From Chlorogloeopsis fritschii PCC 6912 (GTDB lineage: Bacteria; Cyanobacteriota; Cyanobacteriia; Cyanobacteriales; Nostocaceae): a stretch of DNA of 64,000 nucleotides. Where the stretch lies: the NCBI RefSeq assembly GCF_000317285.1, contig NZ_AJLN01000145.1:88080-152079 (forward strand). Reading direction: 5' to 3'. Shown here in pieces: positions 44,680-53,444 of the stretch (position 1 is the first letter of the stretch; every line of letters starts with the position of its first letter). The translations under genes were made by a program, and so were the position numbers. A model generated the notes under the pieces. It ran no database searches, was not told the origin of the DNA, and saw only the letters and a list, made by a program, of their open reading frames with translations.

Positions 44680-45108
44680 TCAACCTAGATTACTGCGAAC
44701 TTGCAGAAGCAACCGACGAAACAAAAGTTGCTCTTCAAGGGTAAAGTCAGTCAAGATCCGCTGTTCAAAGTCATGCCAAAGTTGAGTGACGGGTTCTTGA
44801 AGAACGCGCCCTCCTTCTGTCAAGAATACTCTATAGGAGCGAGCATCTTCCGGACAGCGACAGCGCTCCAATAAACCGCTTCTTTCCATCCGATTCAACA
44901 TTTTGGTTAGGGTTGGGGGTTCTATTTCCATACGCTCGACAAGTTCAGACTGAGTTAACCCATCCTTTTCCCACAGGTACATCAGTAAAATCTCTTGTCC
45001 CAGGTAAAGCCCCAAGTCAGCGAGAGCAGCACTGACTAGATTGCGATGTGCTCTAGCAACCAGCACCATCAAGTAGCCGATAGTTTCCCGCATCGGTTTA
45101 GAAGACAT
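44680..45108 (-). CDS. MarR family transcriptional regulator
   Basis: 142 aa winged-helix regulator. The DNA-binding part reads LTQSELVERMEIEPPTLTKM (about residues 51-70) followed by LNRMERSGLLERCRCPEDAR with the wing. MarR proteins usually repress efflux or detoxification genes and are released by phenolic or oxidising compounds. Cys residues near the wing (RCRCPEDAR) could sense oxidants, as in OhrR-like members. A perfect palindrome overlaps its own upstream region, consistent with autoregulation. It is divergent from the ABM-SDR-OYE genes, which are its likely targets. Confidence 0.92.
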   Translation of the reverse strand: MSSKPMRETIGYLMVLVARAHRNLVSAALADLGLYLGQEILLMYLWEKDGLTQSELVERMEIEPPTLTKMLNRMERSGLLERCRCPEDARSYRVFLTEGGRVLQEPVTQLWHDFEQRILTDFTLEEQLLFRRLLLQVRSNLG

Positions 45109-45116
45109 AGAACCAA

Positions 45117-45138
45117 TTTATTTAGCCAACTAAATAAA
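45117..45138. promoter_or_regulatory. MarR-type operator between marR and the ABM gene
   Basis: TTTATTTAG-CCAA-CTAAATAAA, perfect 9-bp arms with a 4-bp spacer, 9 bp upstream of the marR start codon. A related site precedes the Crp gene. The position and symmetry fit a MarR dimer. Confidence 0.7.
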
Positions 45139-45306
45139 AGTATCGCAAAAACTGACCATTTTTAGCAAGAATAGAAAAGACACAGCAGCTGTTGTTCTGT
45201 AAATTTCTATTCAAATACCTGAAGTGAGCCGACTGCAAAGATACGAGTTAATGATTTACTATCCTCATCGGCTTGATGTTCCTGCAAAGGTTCAGGTTGA
45301 AATTTA

Positions 45307-45999
45307 GTGAATGTACTAAATCAAACTCTAGCAAGTACCTTTGAACTCATGCTTACAGTTAATAAAAACAATCCTGTAGTAGCAGAAATAGATATCTTTC
45401 CCGTCGAAGCAGAGCAACAGCAGTCACTGGTAGATAAATTGATAGAGGATATTAAAACCGTGTTCAAGCAACAACCAGGTTTTGTAGCTGCTGCTGTACA
45501 TCGCAGTCGAGATGGACAAAGAGTAGTAAACTACGTCCAGTGGAAAAGCCAAAAAGACTACGAATCTTATGTTAATGGCGAAGTGCCATTAATTTCTAGT
45601 CGGCTTTGTGCATTTCCCGCGCCAAACTCTCGTCTCTATGAAATTTTCATCAGCGAGCCTAGTGATAGCGAGATGACAATTTCAAAAAATACAGACGGGT
45701 TAATTAATTTTGGTATTTTCAAGCTCAGAAACCCACAAGATCAACCAAGCTTTCTTGAGGCAACTAAAAAAGCCGTGCAGTTAGTAACTGGACAACCAGG
45801 ACTAGTAACAACACATTTTCACCGCAGCTTGGATGGTGCTATGGCTGTAAACTACGGACTGTGGAGTTCTCATGAAGATTATGTAGCAATGAATGCTAAT
45901 CCTCCTTTTGCTGAACCACTCCTAGAAATGAGAAGACTGGCTGATAACGAGTTTCAGATGTCTTTGTATGAGATAGTTTTCACGGTGCCTGCTGATTAA
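45307..45999 (+). CDS. Two-domain antibiotic biosynthesis monooxygenase (ABM) family protein
   Basis: 230 aa made of two ABM ferredoxin-like domains: about residues 20-110 (VVAEIDIFPVEAEQQQ, GFVAAAVHRSRDGQRVVNY) and about 125-225 (NFGIFKLRNPQDQPSF, GLVTTHFHRSLDGAMAVNYG). The repeats share the HRSxDGxxxVNY motif, so one domain arose by duplication. ABM proteins oxygenate aromatic polyketides or quinols without cofactor, or act in haem breakdown; the substrate is unknown here. Start GTG 45307 is weak; an ATG at 45349 (MLTVNKNN) is also plausible. It heads a plus-strand run with SDR and OYE genes, suggesting quinone or electrophile metabolism. Confidence 0.9.
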   Translation: MNVLNQTLASTFELMLTVNKNNPVVAEIDIFPVEAEQQQSLVDKLIEDIKTVFKQQPGFVAAAVHRSRDGQRVVNYVQWKSQKDYESYVNGEVPLISSRLCAFPAPNSRLYEIFISEPSDSEMTISKNTDGLINFGIFKLRNPQDQPSFLEATKKAVQLVTGQPGLVTTHFHRSLDGAMAVNYGLWSSHEDYVAMNANPPFAEPLLEMRRLADNEFQMSLYEIVFTVPAD

Positions 46000-46001
46000 G
46001 T

Positions 46002-46063
46002 AAAGTGGCGATGATGACAGCGCTTGTTCTGGAATTGGACAAGCGATCGCTCAAAGGTTATCA
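46002..46063 (+). pseudogene. Remnant of a short-chain dehydrogenase N terminus
   Basis: In the 86-bp gap before the intact SDR gene, one frame reads KVAMMT (46002-46019) and, after a one-base shift, SACSGIGQAIAQRLS (46019-46063). These match the SDR start [21 protein letters not shown] of the next gene. The piece looks like the degraded end of another SDR gene, left by recombination or deletion. Confidence 0.7.
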
Positions 46064-46085
46064 ATTTTTTATACGAAGATAAATC

Positions 46086-46820
46086 ATGGGAAATCTTTCT
46101 GGTAAAGTAGCCATTGTTACAGGTTCTTCGCGCGGAATTGGACGCGCAATTGCAGAACGCTTAGGACGTGATGGCGCGAAAGTAGTTATTACCTATGCTG
46201 GAAACAAAGATAAAGCTGAGGAAGTTGTATCAAGTATCACAGCAAACGGATCGGATGCGATCGCCTTACAAGTTGACGTCAGAAATATTAGTGATGTCCG
46301 TAGCCTGTTCCAAAAAACACTCGCTTACTATGGCAAGTTAGACATCCTTGTTAATAATGCTGCTGGCAAAAACGTTTTCAAGCCAACAGCGCAAATGAAC
46401 GAGGAAGAATATAACAGTATGTTTGACATCACAAGAGGTGTCTATTTTGCACTTCAAGAAGCTGCACAGCATATGGCAGATGGAGGCAGAATAGTTAGTA
46501 TTTCTACTGCTGGTACATCAATGGCGATAGCTGCTGGCGGAGCTTATGCAGGTAGCAAAGCAGCAATTGAACAATTTAGCATGGGGCTAGCAAAGGAATT
46601 AGGCGCACGCGGTATTACAGTTAACACGGTTGCTCCTGGCGTGACAGGAACAGACGGTTTAGTACTAAATCAAGAGCAAGTAAATCAACTTATTGCCCAG
46701 ACTCCTTTAGGACGCCTTGGTCGTCCGGATGATATTGCTAGTACTGTGGCAATGCTAGTTTCTGATGATGCCCATTGGATAACTGGTCAAAATATTCGGG
46801 CTACCGGTGGTATTGTGTAG
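46086..46820 (+). CDS. Short-chain dehydrogenase/reductase (SDR), 3-oxoacyl reductase-like
   Basis: 244 aa classical SDR, NAD(P)-dependent oxidoreductase of the Rossmann type. Cofactor motif [16 protein letters not shown] (about 12-27), the NNAAG structural motif (about 90-94), and the catalytic Ser, Tyr and Lys in [22 protein letters not shown] (Ser137-139 region, Tyr153, Lys157; read [12 protein letters not shown]). C-terminal [16 protein letters not shown] follows. The enzyme resembles FabG or glucose 1-dehydrogenase relatives; substrate unknown. ATG start with AAGA(T)-type ribosome site. It shares the strand and close spacing with ABM and OYE genes. Confidence 0.93.
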   Translation: MGNLSGKVAIVTGSSRGIGRAIAERLGRDGAKVVITYAGNKDKAEEVVSSITANGSDAIALQVDVRNISDVRSLFQKTLAYYGKLDILVNNAAGKNVFKPTAQMNEEEYNSMFDITRGVYFALQEAAQHMADGGRIVSISTAGTSMAIAAGGAYAGSKAAIEQFSMGLAKELGARGITVNTVAPGVTGTDGLVLNQEQVNQLIAQTPLGRLGRPDDIASTVAMLVSDDAHWITGQNIRATGGIV

Positions 46821-46861
46821 AGCTATCAAAGAGCAATTTTTTACCTTTAGATACTAGAAAT

Positions 46862-47977
46862 ATGCAAGCTCTAGATTCAATCACTAATCTTTTCTCACCT
46901 ATTCAGCTAGGGGCATATACTTTGCCCAACCGGATCGTGATGGCACCGATGACTCGCTTGCGGGCAGTCAACGCGATTCCAACTAGTTTAATGGCAAGTT
47001 ACTACGCTCAACGGGCATCCGCAGGATTAATTATTACTGAATGCACGATGGTATCTCCCCTGAGTAATGGATACATGAACTGTCCGGGAATATACTCTCA
47101 AGAACAAGTGGAGGCATGGAAGCAAGTTACACAGGCAGTTCATGCTCAAGGTGGAACGATTTTCTTGCAACTATGGCATAGTGGGCGCGTGGGGCATCCT
47201 TCTTTGCTGAATGGAGAGTTACCCGTTGCACCAAGTGCGATCGCTGCGGAAGGAACGTTACATACACCCGTTGGCAAAGTTAATATTGAAACACCCCGCG
47301 CTTTGGCAACCCATGAAATTCCTGAAATTGTCGAGCAGTTCCGTCAAGGAGCAGAAAATGCAATGGCAGCGGGATTTGATGGTATTGAGTTACACGGAGC
47401 CTTTGGTTATTTAATAGATCAGTTTCTTCAAGATGGCTCTAACCAGCGTGATGATGAATACGGCGGTTCTATTGAAAACCGCGCTCGTTTTTTATTAGAA
47501 GTAGTACAAGCTGTCAGCAGTGTTTGGGTAAGCAACCGCGTCGGGATTAAGCTCTCACCCAGTAACACTTTCTACGGCATGAAAGACTCAAATCCCAAGG
47601 CAACCTTTAGCTATGCGATCGCCGCACTCAATGAATTTAATCTGGCTTACATTCACTTAATGGAACCAAATGAAATCGATTTAGCTACTCGTGAGGTTCT
47701 CAATCCTGTCTTGCCAATTTTCCGTCCAATTTATAAAGGCACAATTATCACCAATGGTGGCTACGACAAGCCCAAAGGTAACGAGGTTTTATCCTCAGGC
47801 GATGCCGATTTGGTTTCCTATGGCAAGCTATTCTTAGCAAATCCAGATTTACCCCAACGCTTTCAAATAGATGCTGACTTGAATACACCAGATCCAAAAT
47901 CTTTTTACGGTTTAGGCGATCAAGATTTGGAAAAAGGTTATATCGACTATCCATTCCTAGAAGCGCAACCTGCCTAG
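46862..47977 (+). CDS. Alkene reductase, Old Yellow Enzyme family
   Basis: 371 aa FMN-dependent NAD(P)H enzyme that reduces activated C=C bonds of enones, nitro compounds and quinones. The TIM barrel begins LFSPIQLGAYTLPNRIVMAPMTR; conserved parts are LWHSGRVGHPSL, IELHGAFGYLIDQFLQDG and DEYGGSIENRARF. In most family members the motif is HGAHGYL or HGANGYL; here the second residue is Phe. Start chosen at ATG 46862 (MQALDS); an earlier in-frame start at 46775 overlaps the SDR gene and adds residues unlike the family. Forms a likely unit with ABM and SDR genes. Confidence 0.93.
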   Translation: MQALDSITNLFSPIQLGAYTLPNRIVMAPMTRLRAVNAIPTSLMASYYAQRASAGLIITECTMVSPLSNGYMNCPGIYSQEQVEAWKQVTQAVHAQGGTIFLQLWHSGRVGHPSLLNGELPVAPSAIAAEGTLHTPVGKVNIETPRALATHEIPEIVEQFRQGAENAMAAGFDGIELHGAFGYLIDQFLQDGSNQRDDEYGGSIENRARFLLEVVQAVSSVWVSNRVGIKLSPSNTFYGMKDSNPKATFSYAIAALNEFNLAYIHLMEPNEIDLATREVLNPVLPIFRPIYKGTIITNGGYDKPKGNEVLSSGDADLVSYGKLFLANPDLPQRFQIDADLNTPDPKSFYGLGDQDLEKGYIDYPFLEAQPA

Positions 47978-48080
47978 AAATAATTACTCCGCAATAGTCA
48001 AATCCTCTTTCCTACCTACGCTCTTGCGCGAAGCCACTTCTGCTATCTGCCTCGTTTCTTAAAAGAATCTATGTTTCTCA

Positions 48081-48125
48081 TACTCGTAACGAGTACATAT
48101 AATATAATCATACTCATTACGAGTA
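48081..48125. promoter_or_regulatory. Paired palindromic operator around a -10 element, upstream of rubrerythrin
   Basis: TACTCGTAACGAGTA (48081-48095, perfect 7-1-7) and TACTCATTACGAGTA (48111-48125, one mismatch pair) are 30 bp apart centre to centre. Between them are two overlapping TATAAT -10 elements (48098-48108). A dimeric repressor bound at one or both sites would cover the promoter. The palindrome resembles HxlR or TetR/MarR-type sites; the regulator is not identified in the window. Confidence 0.75.
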
Positions 48126-48187
48126 CGCTTTAGCTAAGACTGCAGTCAAAATAGCAGTCTTGAAATGGATTCACAAGAGGGAACACA

Positions 48188-48901
48188 ATGGATTTATCTA
48201 ACTCCAATACAGCCAAGAACTTAGCCGAAGCTTTTGGTGGAGAATCAATGGCGAATCGCAAGTATCTGTTCTTTGCAGAAGTGACTCGCCAGTTGGGGAT
48301 GAATGAACTTTCAAAGCTGTTTCGAGAGACGGCAAATCAGGAGACAGAACACGCTTTTGCTCACTTTCGCCTCATGCATCCAGAGTTAGTAGTGGGTGAT
48401 GTAGCCTCCTTAACTGAAGAGCAAAAGAAAGCGATCGCTGCTCGTTGTTTAGAGTTAGCAATTGAAGGAGAAACCTATGAGTACACTACCATGTACCCAG
48501 AATTCACCGAGCAGGCACGTGCCGATCGCGATAATAAAGCTGTAGTCGAGTTTGAAGCGCAACAGGCAGAGTCTCGCGAACACGCTAACACATTCCGTAA
48601 AGCAGCCCATAACTTTGGTTTATTAACACACGTTGAAAATTATCATGCCCGTCAATATACGGAAGCTCTCCAGGTGTTACAAGGGGAAACTCCCCTTGCT
48701 AAACAAGCTAGTAGCGACCCCGCTACCCAAAAGTGGATTTGTCGTCAATGTTCGATGATATACAATCCAATTGAGGGCGATCCCGATTCTGGTATTGCTC
48801 CTGGAACACCCTTTGAAGCAATTCCTGAGGATTGGTACTGCCCGATTTGTGGCGCTAGCAAGAAAGCTTTCGTTCCTTATCAGGAAACTGTTACGGCTTA
48901 G
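48188..48901 (+). CDS. Rubrerythrin
   Basis: 237 aa. An N-terminal ferritin-like four-helix domain with the diiron ligands ([71 protein letters not shown]) is followed by a C-terminal rubredoxin domain (about 187-233) with two CxxC pairs (CRQC and CPIC). This enzyme reduces hydrogen peroxide using electrons from NAD(P)H-linked reductases and protects against oxidative stress. The spacing and length match cyanobacterial rubrerythrins. It is preceded by a double-operator promoter and a ribosome site AAGAGGGAAC, which suggests induced expression. Confidence 0.96.
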   Translation: MDLSNSNTAKNLAEAFGGESMANRKYLFFAEVTRQLGMNELSKLFRETANQETEHAFAHFRLMHPELVVGDVASLTEEQKKAIAARCLELAIEGETYEYTTMYPEFTEQARADRDNKAVVEFEAQQAESREHANTFRKAAHNFGLLTHVENYHARQYTEALQVLQGETPLAKQASSDPATQKWICRQCSMIYNPIEGDPDSGIAPGTPFEAIPEDWYCPICGASKKAFVPYQETVTA

Positions 48902-48904
48902 GGA

Positions 48905-49130
48905 TAGGGGCTAGAGGCGCTTAGGCTAGGGACTAGTGAACAGGAGTGGGGGAATGAGAGAGAGGGATAAATTATCAAAAATTTTCCCCGTGTCTCCGTG
49001 TTCCATTGTCCTTTTCCTAGCACGCCAGGTGCTACAACGCGCTTAACCCGCAAGGGCGCACTGGCTCGGAAACCTCCGCACGGCGCTGGCTCCCCTAGTC
49101 CCTAGTCTCTAGTCCCTAATCCCTCGAAAA
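48905..49130. repeat. Repeat-filled intergenic region between rubrerythrin and MFS genes
   Basis: Contains GGGGCTAG and GACTAGG units at both ends (CTAGTCCCTAGTCTCTAGTC near 49095-49115), a CCCGTGTCTCCGTGTTCC block, and a GC-rich palindromic piece with CACGGCGCTGG. No gene is supported. Confidence 0.75.
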
Positions 49131-49133
49131 CTT

Positions 49134-50339
49134 ATGAGCAATTCTAATCCCAACTCAACCTTAACCAAAGCTACCTTACTGCTTGCTAGCACCTTAACAG
49201 TGATGGCAGGTGCAACGATCGCTCCATCTCTACCTGCGATGCAAGATCAATTTGCTGATGTGGCAAATGTAGAACTCTGGGTAAAGCTGGTTTTGACGCT
49301 TCCTGCTTTATTTATCGTCATTGGTTCACCCATCGCTGGCGTAATTGTAGATCGACTGGGACGCAAACCACTATTACTGGCTGCCGCGATACTTTATGGT
49401 TTTGCAGGGGGTTCTGGATTAATTCTCAATTCTTTGTTTGCCATTCTCGCTGGACGTGCTTTACTAGGTTTGGCAGTGGCAGGAGTAATGGTTAGCGCTA
49501 CTACTTTGATTGCAGACTATTATATTGGCGCTGCCCGTGCCGCGTTTATGGGTTTGCAAGCAGCCTTTATGGGGTTGGGAGGAGTACTTTTCTTGTCGGT
49601 AGGTGGTTCGCTCGCAAGTGCAAACTGGCGCTTACCATTTTTAATTTATCTGTTGGCATGGCTACTAATACCTCTAATTCTTTTTTGCATTTACGAACCA
49701 AGCCGTAGCATATCAAACATCCCATCAATTCAAGATGGTGAAGTAATTACTGATAAATCCATCCCCATTAATTTACTCGTACTTATCTTTAGTATTACTG
49801 TCCTCAGCCAAATCATCTTCTACCTTATTCCCGTACAGCTACCGTTTTATCTGCGTAGTCTCACAAATGCAACACCCACACAAAGCGGAATGGCGATCGC
49901 TTTTTCTACCCTCTTTAGCGCCTTTGCTTCCTTGACTTACGGTAGAGTGAGAGCAAAGCTTGATTTTGTCAGCATTCTGCCCATAATCTTCGGATTTATG
50001 GGCATCGGCTATACCATTATTGGTTTAGTTAGTAGCTATGCACTAATTTTATTCGGTTTAAGCTTTGCAGGTATGGGACTGGGACTCCTCATGCCTAATA
50101 TGACAGTGTGGGTATCCGCAACTGTCCCTGATGCTGTGCGCGGGCGTGCTTTAGGGGGACTTTCTACATCTTTATTTTTAGGGCAATTTCTCTCACCTAT
50201 TGTCAGCCAACCCGTAAGTGCAAAACTCGGCTTGGGTTTGACATACTCTTTAGCAGGAGGAGTTTTGCTCGCTTTGGGAATACTATTTATTGCGATGAGA
50301 CAACAAGTTATCGCTTTTACAGCTAGCCCCTCGAAGTAA
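49134..50339 (+). CDS. Major facilitator superfamily (MFS) transporter
   Basis: 401 aa, 12 predicted helices with the central loop near residue 195-215. The MFS A-motif is GVIVDRLGRKPLLL (about 68-81) between helices 2 and 3, and a GPG-like motif is absent. Members of this drug:H+ antiporter-like group export small toxic molecules or metabolites. It lies downstream of the rubrerythrin gene with a repeat in between, so whether it belongs to the same regulon is unknown. Confidence 0.92.
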   Translation: MSNSNPNSTLTKATLLLASTLTVMAGATIAPSLPAMQDQFADVANVELWVKLVLTLPALFIVIGSPIAGVIVDRLGRKPLLLAAAILYGFAGGSGLILNSLFAILAGRALLGLAVAGVMVSATTLIADYYIGAARAAFMGLQAAFMGLGGVLFLSVGGSLASANWRLPFLIYLLAWLLIPLILFCIYEPSRSISNIPSIQDGEVITDKSIPINLLVLIFSITVLSQIIFYLIPVQLPFYLRSLTNATPTQSGMAIAFSTLFSAFASLTYGRVRAKLDFVSILPIIFGFMGIGYTIIGLVSSYALILFGLSFAGMGLGLLMPNMTVWVSATVPDAVRGRALGGLSTSLFLGQFLSPIVSQPVSAKLGLGLTYSLAGGVLLALGILFIAMRQQVIAFTASPSK

Positions 50340-50427
50340 AGATAGAATAAACTTATTGCAAATCATAATCATTTCAACTATGATTAAAAATATAAGATAA
50401 AGTCCTGCTTTGAGAGGGCTGACAGCT

Positions 50428-50772
50428 ATGAGTAATATTAAAGACGCTATATTGCGGGAAGTACAGACTTGGGAAGGTGTAACAGTATCGCCCCATCGCT
50501 ATGGTGGCATTGAGTTTCAGGTAAAGGGGCGTGAAATTGGTCACTTACATGGAGTCACTCAAGCAGATCTTCCTTTTACAGCTAAAATACGGAAACAACT
50601 AATAGAATCAGGGAAAGCTTCTCCTCATCACATTTATCCTAATAGTGGCTGGATTTCCTATTACATCCATAGTGTGGAGGATGTGCCACTGCTTTTGGAA
50701 CTGCTACGGATGAATTATGAGCGATTAGCAAACAAAAGAGTAGAAGTAAACTCTGAAAAAGTAGTAGCGTAA
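50428..50772 (+). CDS. DUF5519 (luciferase-family-like) protein
   Basis: 114 aa from the ATG chosen here (MSNIKDA). The fold group is DUF5519, described as a luciferase-like domain from sequence comparison, with conserved GGIEFQVKGREIGHLHG and a C-terminal SVEDVPLLLELLRMNYE helix. Function unknown; the domain is not itself a luciferase by evidence here. Start supported by AGGG 9 nt upstream of ATG 50428; an upstream TTG gives six further residues. An inverted repeat lies just after the stop codon. Confidence 0.85.
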   Translation: MSNIKDAILREVQTWEGVTVSPHRYGGIEFQVKGREIGHLHGVTQADLPFTAKIRKQLIESGKASPHHIYPNSGWISYYIHSVEDVPLLLELLRMNYERLANKRVEVNSEKVVA

Positions 50773-50781
50773 GTTTCTTCA

Positions 50782-50810
50782 TGCCCACCACAATACACAA
50801 TTGGTGGGCA
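50782..50810. repeat. Inverted repeat TGCCCACCA ... TGGTGGGCA
   Basis: Perfect 9-bp arms with an 11-nt loop between the converging DUF5519 and GH140 genes. No T-tract. The GTGGGCA core recurs in the terminal hairpin at 63906-63969. Confidence 0.65.
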
Positions 50811-50843
50811 ATCTCCATCCCAAAGGATTAATCCGATAACCTT

Positions 50844-52238
50844 CTAATCATCTCCTGGCGTTGAAAAATTAATTGCTGCATTATCTAACACCAAGATCCA
50901 ATCGTTACCTCGCCCTCTTGTTGGCGGTGTGAATTCTCTTGTTCCAATATTAGGTAGTTCTGCGATCTGTTTTGCAACTCCCCGGCGTGGATCGTACCAA
51001 TAAGCTTTTACTTTACTGCCCTTTATTTTCCCTAGCTTCACAGTAATAGGCTTTCCGGTAGGTGTATACACAAATGCAAAACTACCATCCTCCGCACAAG
51101 CAGCTCTCAAATGATCCATCCCCTCACCCACATTACCGATAATCAGAGACTGATCGGGTGCTAACTTAGTAAATGGTCTAGATTCAAATAATCGCCGCAA
51201 ATAGCCCATCTGGATTGCACCAGGATGTCTTAAGGCTTTCCGCCAAGGTGTTCTCGCTGCTGAAATGGGCTTTTTGTTTGGCTCCCACATCTGCCAGATG
51301 TTATGGTTACCGTAAGTATGACCGCAAGCTCCTGCTAGCATTGACCAGTAAGCAGCTTGCCTAACATCAAACTCATCAAACCAGCCATTCTTTGGATTCC
51401 AGTTAATAGGGTGATCTTCATAGCGTGGTTCCCCATCTAGCGTTGGCTTTGGTGGATTTAACAGATAGTTCTTTGATGTAACCTCATAATTAGGTAAATT
51501 AATAGCCATGTGACCCGATTGGAACATATTAAAATCGAGCCAATCATCATTCTCAAACCAAGTCGCGGAATTACTTCCTCCCTGTGGATGGTATGTCATT
51601 AAATGGTTGCCTCCATCCCCCTTCTTTAATCCTTTCGCCATCGCCCGAATTATGGCAAGATGAGTATCGTTTTCTGGATTGCGATCGCCACCGAGAATCC
51701 ATATAATTGGCTTACTCTTGTAACGCTTGCCAAGATATAGACCAAAAACTTCAGCATTAGTTGGAGTAAAAATTTCCGGCCCTACACCCCATTTCTGATT
51801 CCACTTATCTCCCCATGTTGGTAACATTCCGATGTAAAGCCCCATCTCTTCGGCTTTATTTACAATGTAATCAATATGCTGAAAGTAACCTTCATTAGGT
51901 TTGGTGGGATCGTTATTTTTTAGGGGTAAATAGCCATAAGGATTAGGTTGCTTAAGCCCATCTAATTCTGCAAGAACAACAGCTTGAATGACATTAAATC
52001 CTTTTCTGGCACGATCTTGCAAGTAAATCAGTGCCTCCTCCCGATTCAGCCGATGGAACAACTCCCAAGCTGTATCACCGAGATAAAAGAAAGGCTGACT
52101 ATCTTCTTTAAATAAGTAATGTTTGTTTGGTTTCACCTTTAAGCGTTGTGTTGCTTTAGTCCTTTGTGATAAGGATACTGACAGACTTATCCCAAAACAT
52201 AAGCCGATAAACACTCGTCTAGCTAAAGGCTTGTACAT
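50844..52238 (-). CDS. Apiosidase-like GH140 / DUF4038 glycoside hydrolase, exported
   Basis: 464 aa. Signal peptide (about residues 8-28), then the DUF4038 (beta/alpha)8 barrel typical of GH140-type apiosidases and related enzymes: HYLFKEDSQPFFYLGDTAWE, ALIYLQDRARKGFNVIQAVV, KAEEMGLYIGMLPTWGDKW, KPIIWILGGDRNPEND and a GACGHTYGNHNIWQMW block. The C-terminal about 90 residues are a putative collagen-binding-like or carbohydrate-binding domain (GSFAFVYTPTGKPITVKLG). Substrate unknown; cyanobacterial members may act on their own polysaccharide. It follows csaB on the same strand by 71 bp, consistent with a cell-surface polysaccharide role. Confidence 0.88.
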   Translation of the reverse strand: MYKPLARRVFIGLCFGISLSVSLSQRTKATQRLKVKPNKHYLFKEDSQPFFYLGDTAWELFHRLNREEALIYLQDRARKGFNVIQAVVLAELDGLKQPNPYGYLPLKNNDPTKPNEGYFQHIDYIVNKAEEMGLYIGMLPTWGDKWNQKWGVGPEIFTPTNAEVFGLYLGKRYKSKPIIWILGGDRNPENDTHLAIIRAMAKGLKKGDGGNHLMTYHPQGGSNSATWFENDDWLDFNMFQSGHMAINLPNYEVTSKNYLLNPPKPTLDGEPRYEDHPINWNPKNGWFDEFDVRQAAYWSMLAGACGHTYGNHNIWQMWEPNKKPISAARTPWRKALRHPGAIQMGYLRRLFESRPFTKLAPDQSLIIGNVGEGMDHLRAACAEDGSFAFVYTPTGKPITVKLGKIKGSKVKAYWYDPRRGVAKQIAELPNIGTREFTPPTRGRGNDWILVLDNAAINFSTPGDD

Positions 52239-52309
52239 GAGTAAATAATCTTATAGAGAAATGGCTTCGCAAACATAAATTCCAAAAGGATATTAGTACA
52301 TTAAAACTA

Positions 52310-53353
52310 TCAATTCTTACCTAGTGCCGCATAAAGTACCTCACGGTGAATTAGCGCCCGATCTACTAAAAACTGGATTTTTTCTGATGAGAGTGGATCG
52401 CCATTAGCATAATGTTCAATCCAAGTTTTGCTGATCGCATTAGGATCGTCTGGCAAATTTACTAAATTCCACCCAGGCATATCTAAATCTTCCATCAACC
52501 GATTCACCTTGGGATCGTAACTGAGGGCAAAACAACGACACCCTTCACTTGCTGCCATAATTAAACTATGTAGGCGCATTCCGATCGCCATTTCCACACC
52601 GCGAAATACACCTTTTAAAAGCTGTGGATCTTCTAGAGAAAGAATTTGGCTGGCATCTTTAATAGCAGGTTGAATGGCTTGGGCGATACTCAAATCTTGA
52701 GCTTTTTGGAATGGCAACAGCACAATAAAAGTTTGCGTAGCTTTCTGAAAAGCTACCAACGCGCGAGTCAGGTTAGCAAGGCGAGCGGGTGTAAGTTGGG
52801 GATGCGATCGCAAAGTCACCGCCACTCTAGGTGCTGGTAAATCCCAAAATCCGGGAACTGGTTTAGATTCCAAAGCCCAAACTGGATCGGGTGCGAGAAT
52901 GTGGGGAATTTGCCAATCAGAAAGTAAAGCCGCAGAAGCGCGATCGCGAACACTAACTTTAGTGCAACCTGCAAAAGTTCGCCGCGCCAGCCAACGAGTG
53001 ACAGAACGCTCCAAAGGGCCAATACCTTGTGCCCAAGCAACAGTTTTCAAGCCCATTTTTTGGGCTAATGTCATCATGCTGCCATAGTAAAATGGACTAA
53101 CAGCACTTGTAGCATCTTGAATTAAACTGCCGCCGCCCCAAATCAAAGCATCGCAGGAGCGCAAAGCTTGTATTACTGCTAAAAAACTCATGCGTTCATA
53201 AGCTTCTACACCATAGCGATTTTGCGTTTCTTGTGGATTACCAGAAAGAACCACAGGTGTAACATCAGGTGGTAGCATTTGTAGCAGGGTTGCTAACAAA
53301 GCCTCATCACCACCATTTCCTTTACCGTAATATCCAGACAATAATGCCCGCAT
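52310..53353 (-). CDS. csaB: Polysaccharide pyruvyl transferase CsaB
   Basis: 347 aa enzyme that adds pyruvate ketals to cell-wall or surface polysaccharides, which in other bacteria allows SLH proteins to bind. Family features: N-terminal LLSGYYGKGNGGDEALLATLLQ, LIWGGGSLIQDATSA and AWAQGIGPLERSVTRWLA, then DPVWALESKPVPGF and MRLHSLIMAASEG. Length fits CsaB. An SLH porin is encoded at 15.3-16.9 kb, a plausible partner for pyruvylated glycans, but this is inference. Confidence 0.94.
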   Translation of the reverse strand: MRALLSGYYGKGNGGDEALLATLLQMLPPDVTPVVLSGNPQETQNRYGVEAYERMSFLAVIQALRSCDALIWGGGSLIQDATSAVSPFYYGSMMTLAQKMGLKTVAWAQGIGPLERSVTRWLARRTFAGCTKVSVRDRASAALLSDWQIPHILAPDPVWALESKPVPGFWDLPAPRVAVTLRSHPQLTPARLANLTRALVAFQKATQTFIVLLPFQKAQDLSIAQAIQPAIKDASQILSLEDPQLLKGVFRGVEMAIGMRLHSLIMAASEGCRCFALSYDPKVNRLMEDLDMPGWNLVNLPDDPNAISKTWIEHYANGDPLSSEKIQFLVDRALIHREVLYAALGKN

Positions 53354-53444
53354 CTTAACTATTTTAGATTTTGGATTTTCAGATTATTTAACTGATATTG
53401 TGCATTAAAACGTAATGGGAATTGGGTACTAGGTACTGGGAGAT

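Noticed and set aside
46775..46861. Upstream start of the Old Yellow Enzyme at 46775
   Set aside because: It overlaps the SDR gene and adds residues unlike the family; ATG 46862 begins at the family N terminus.
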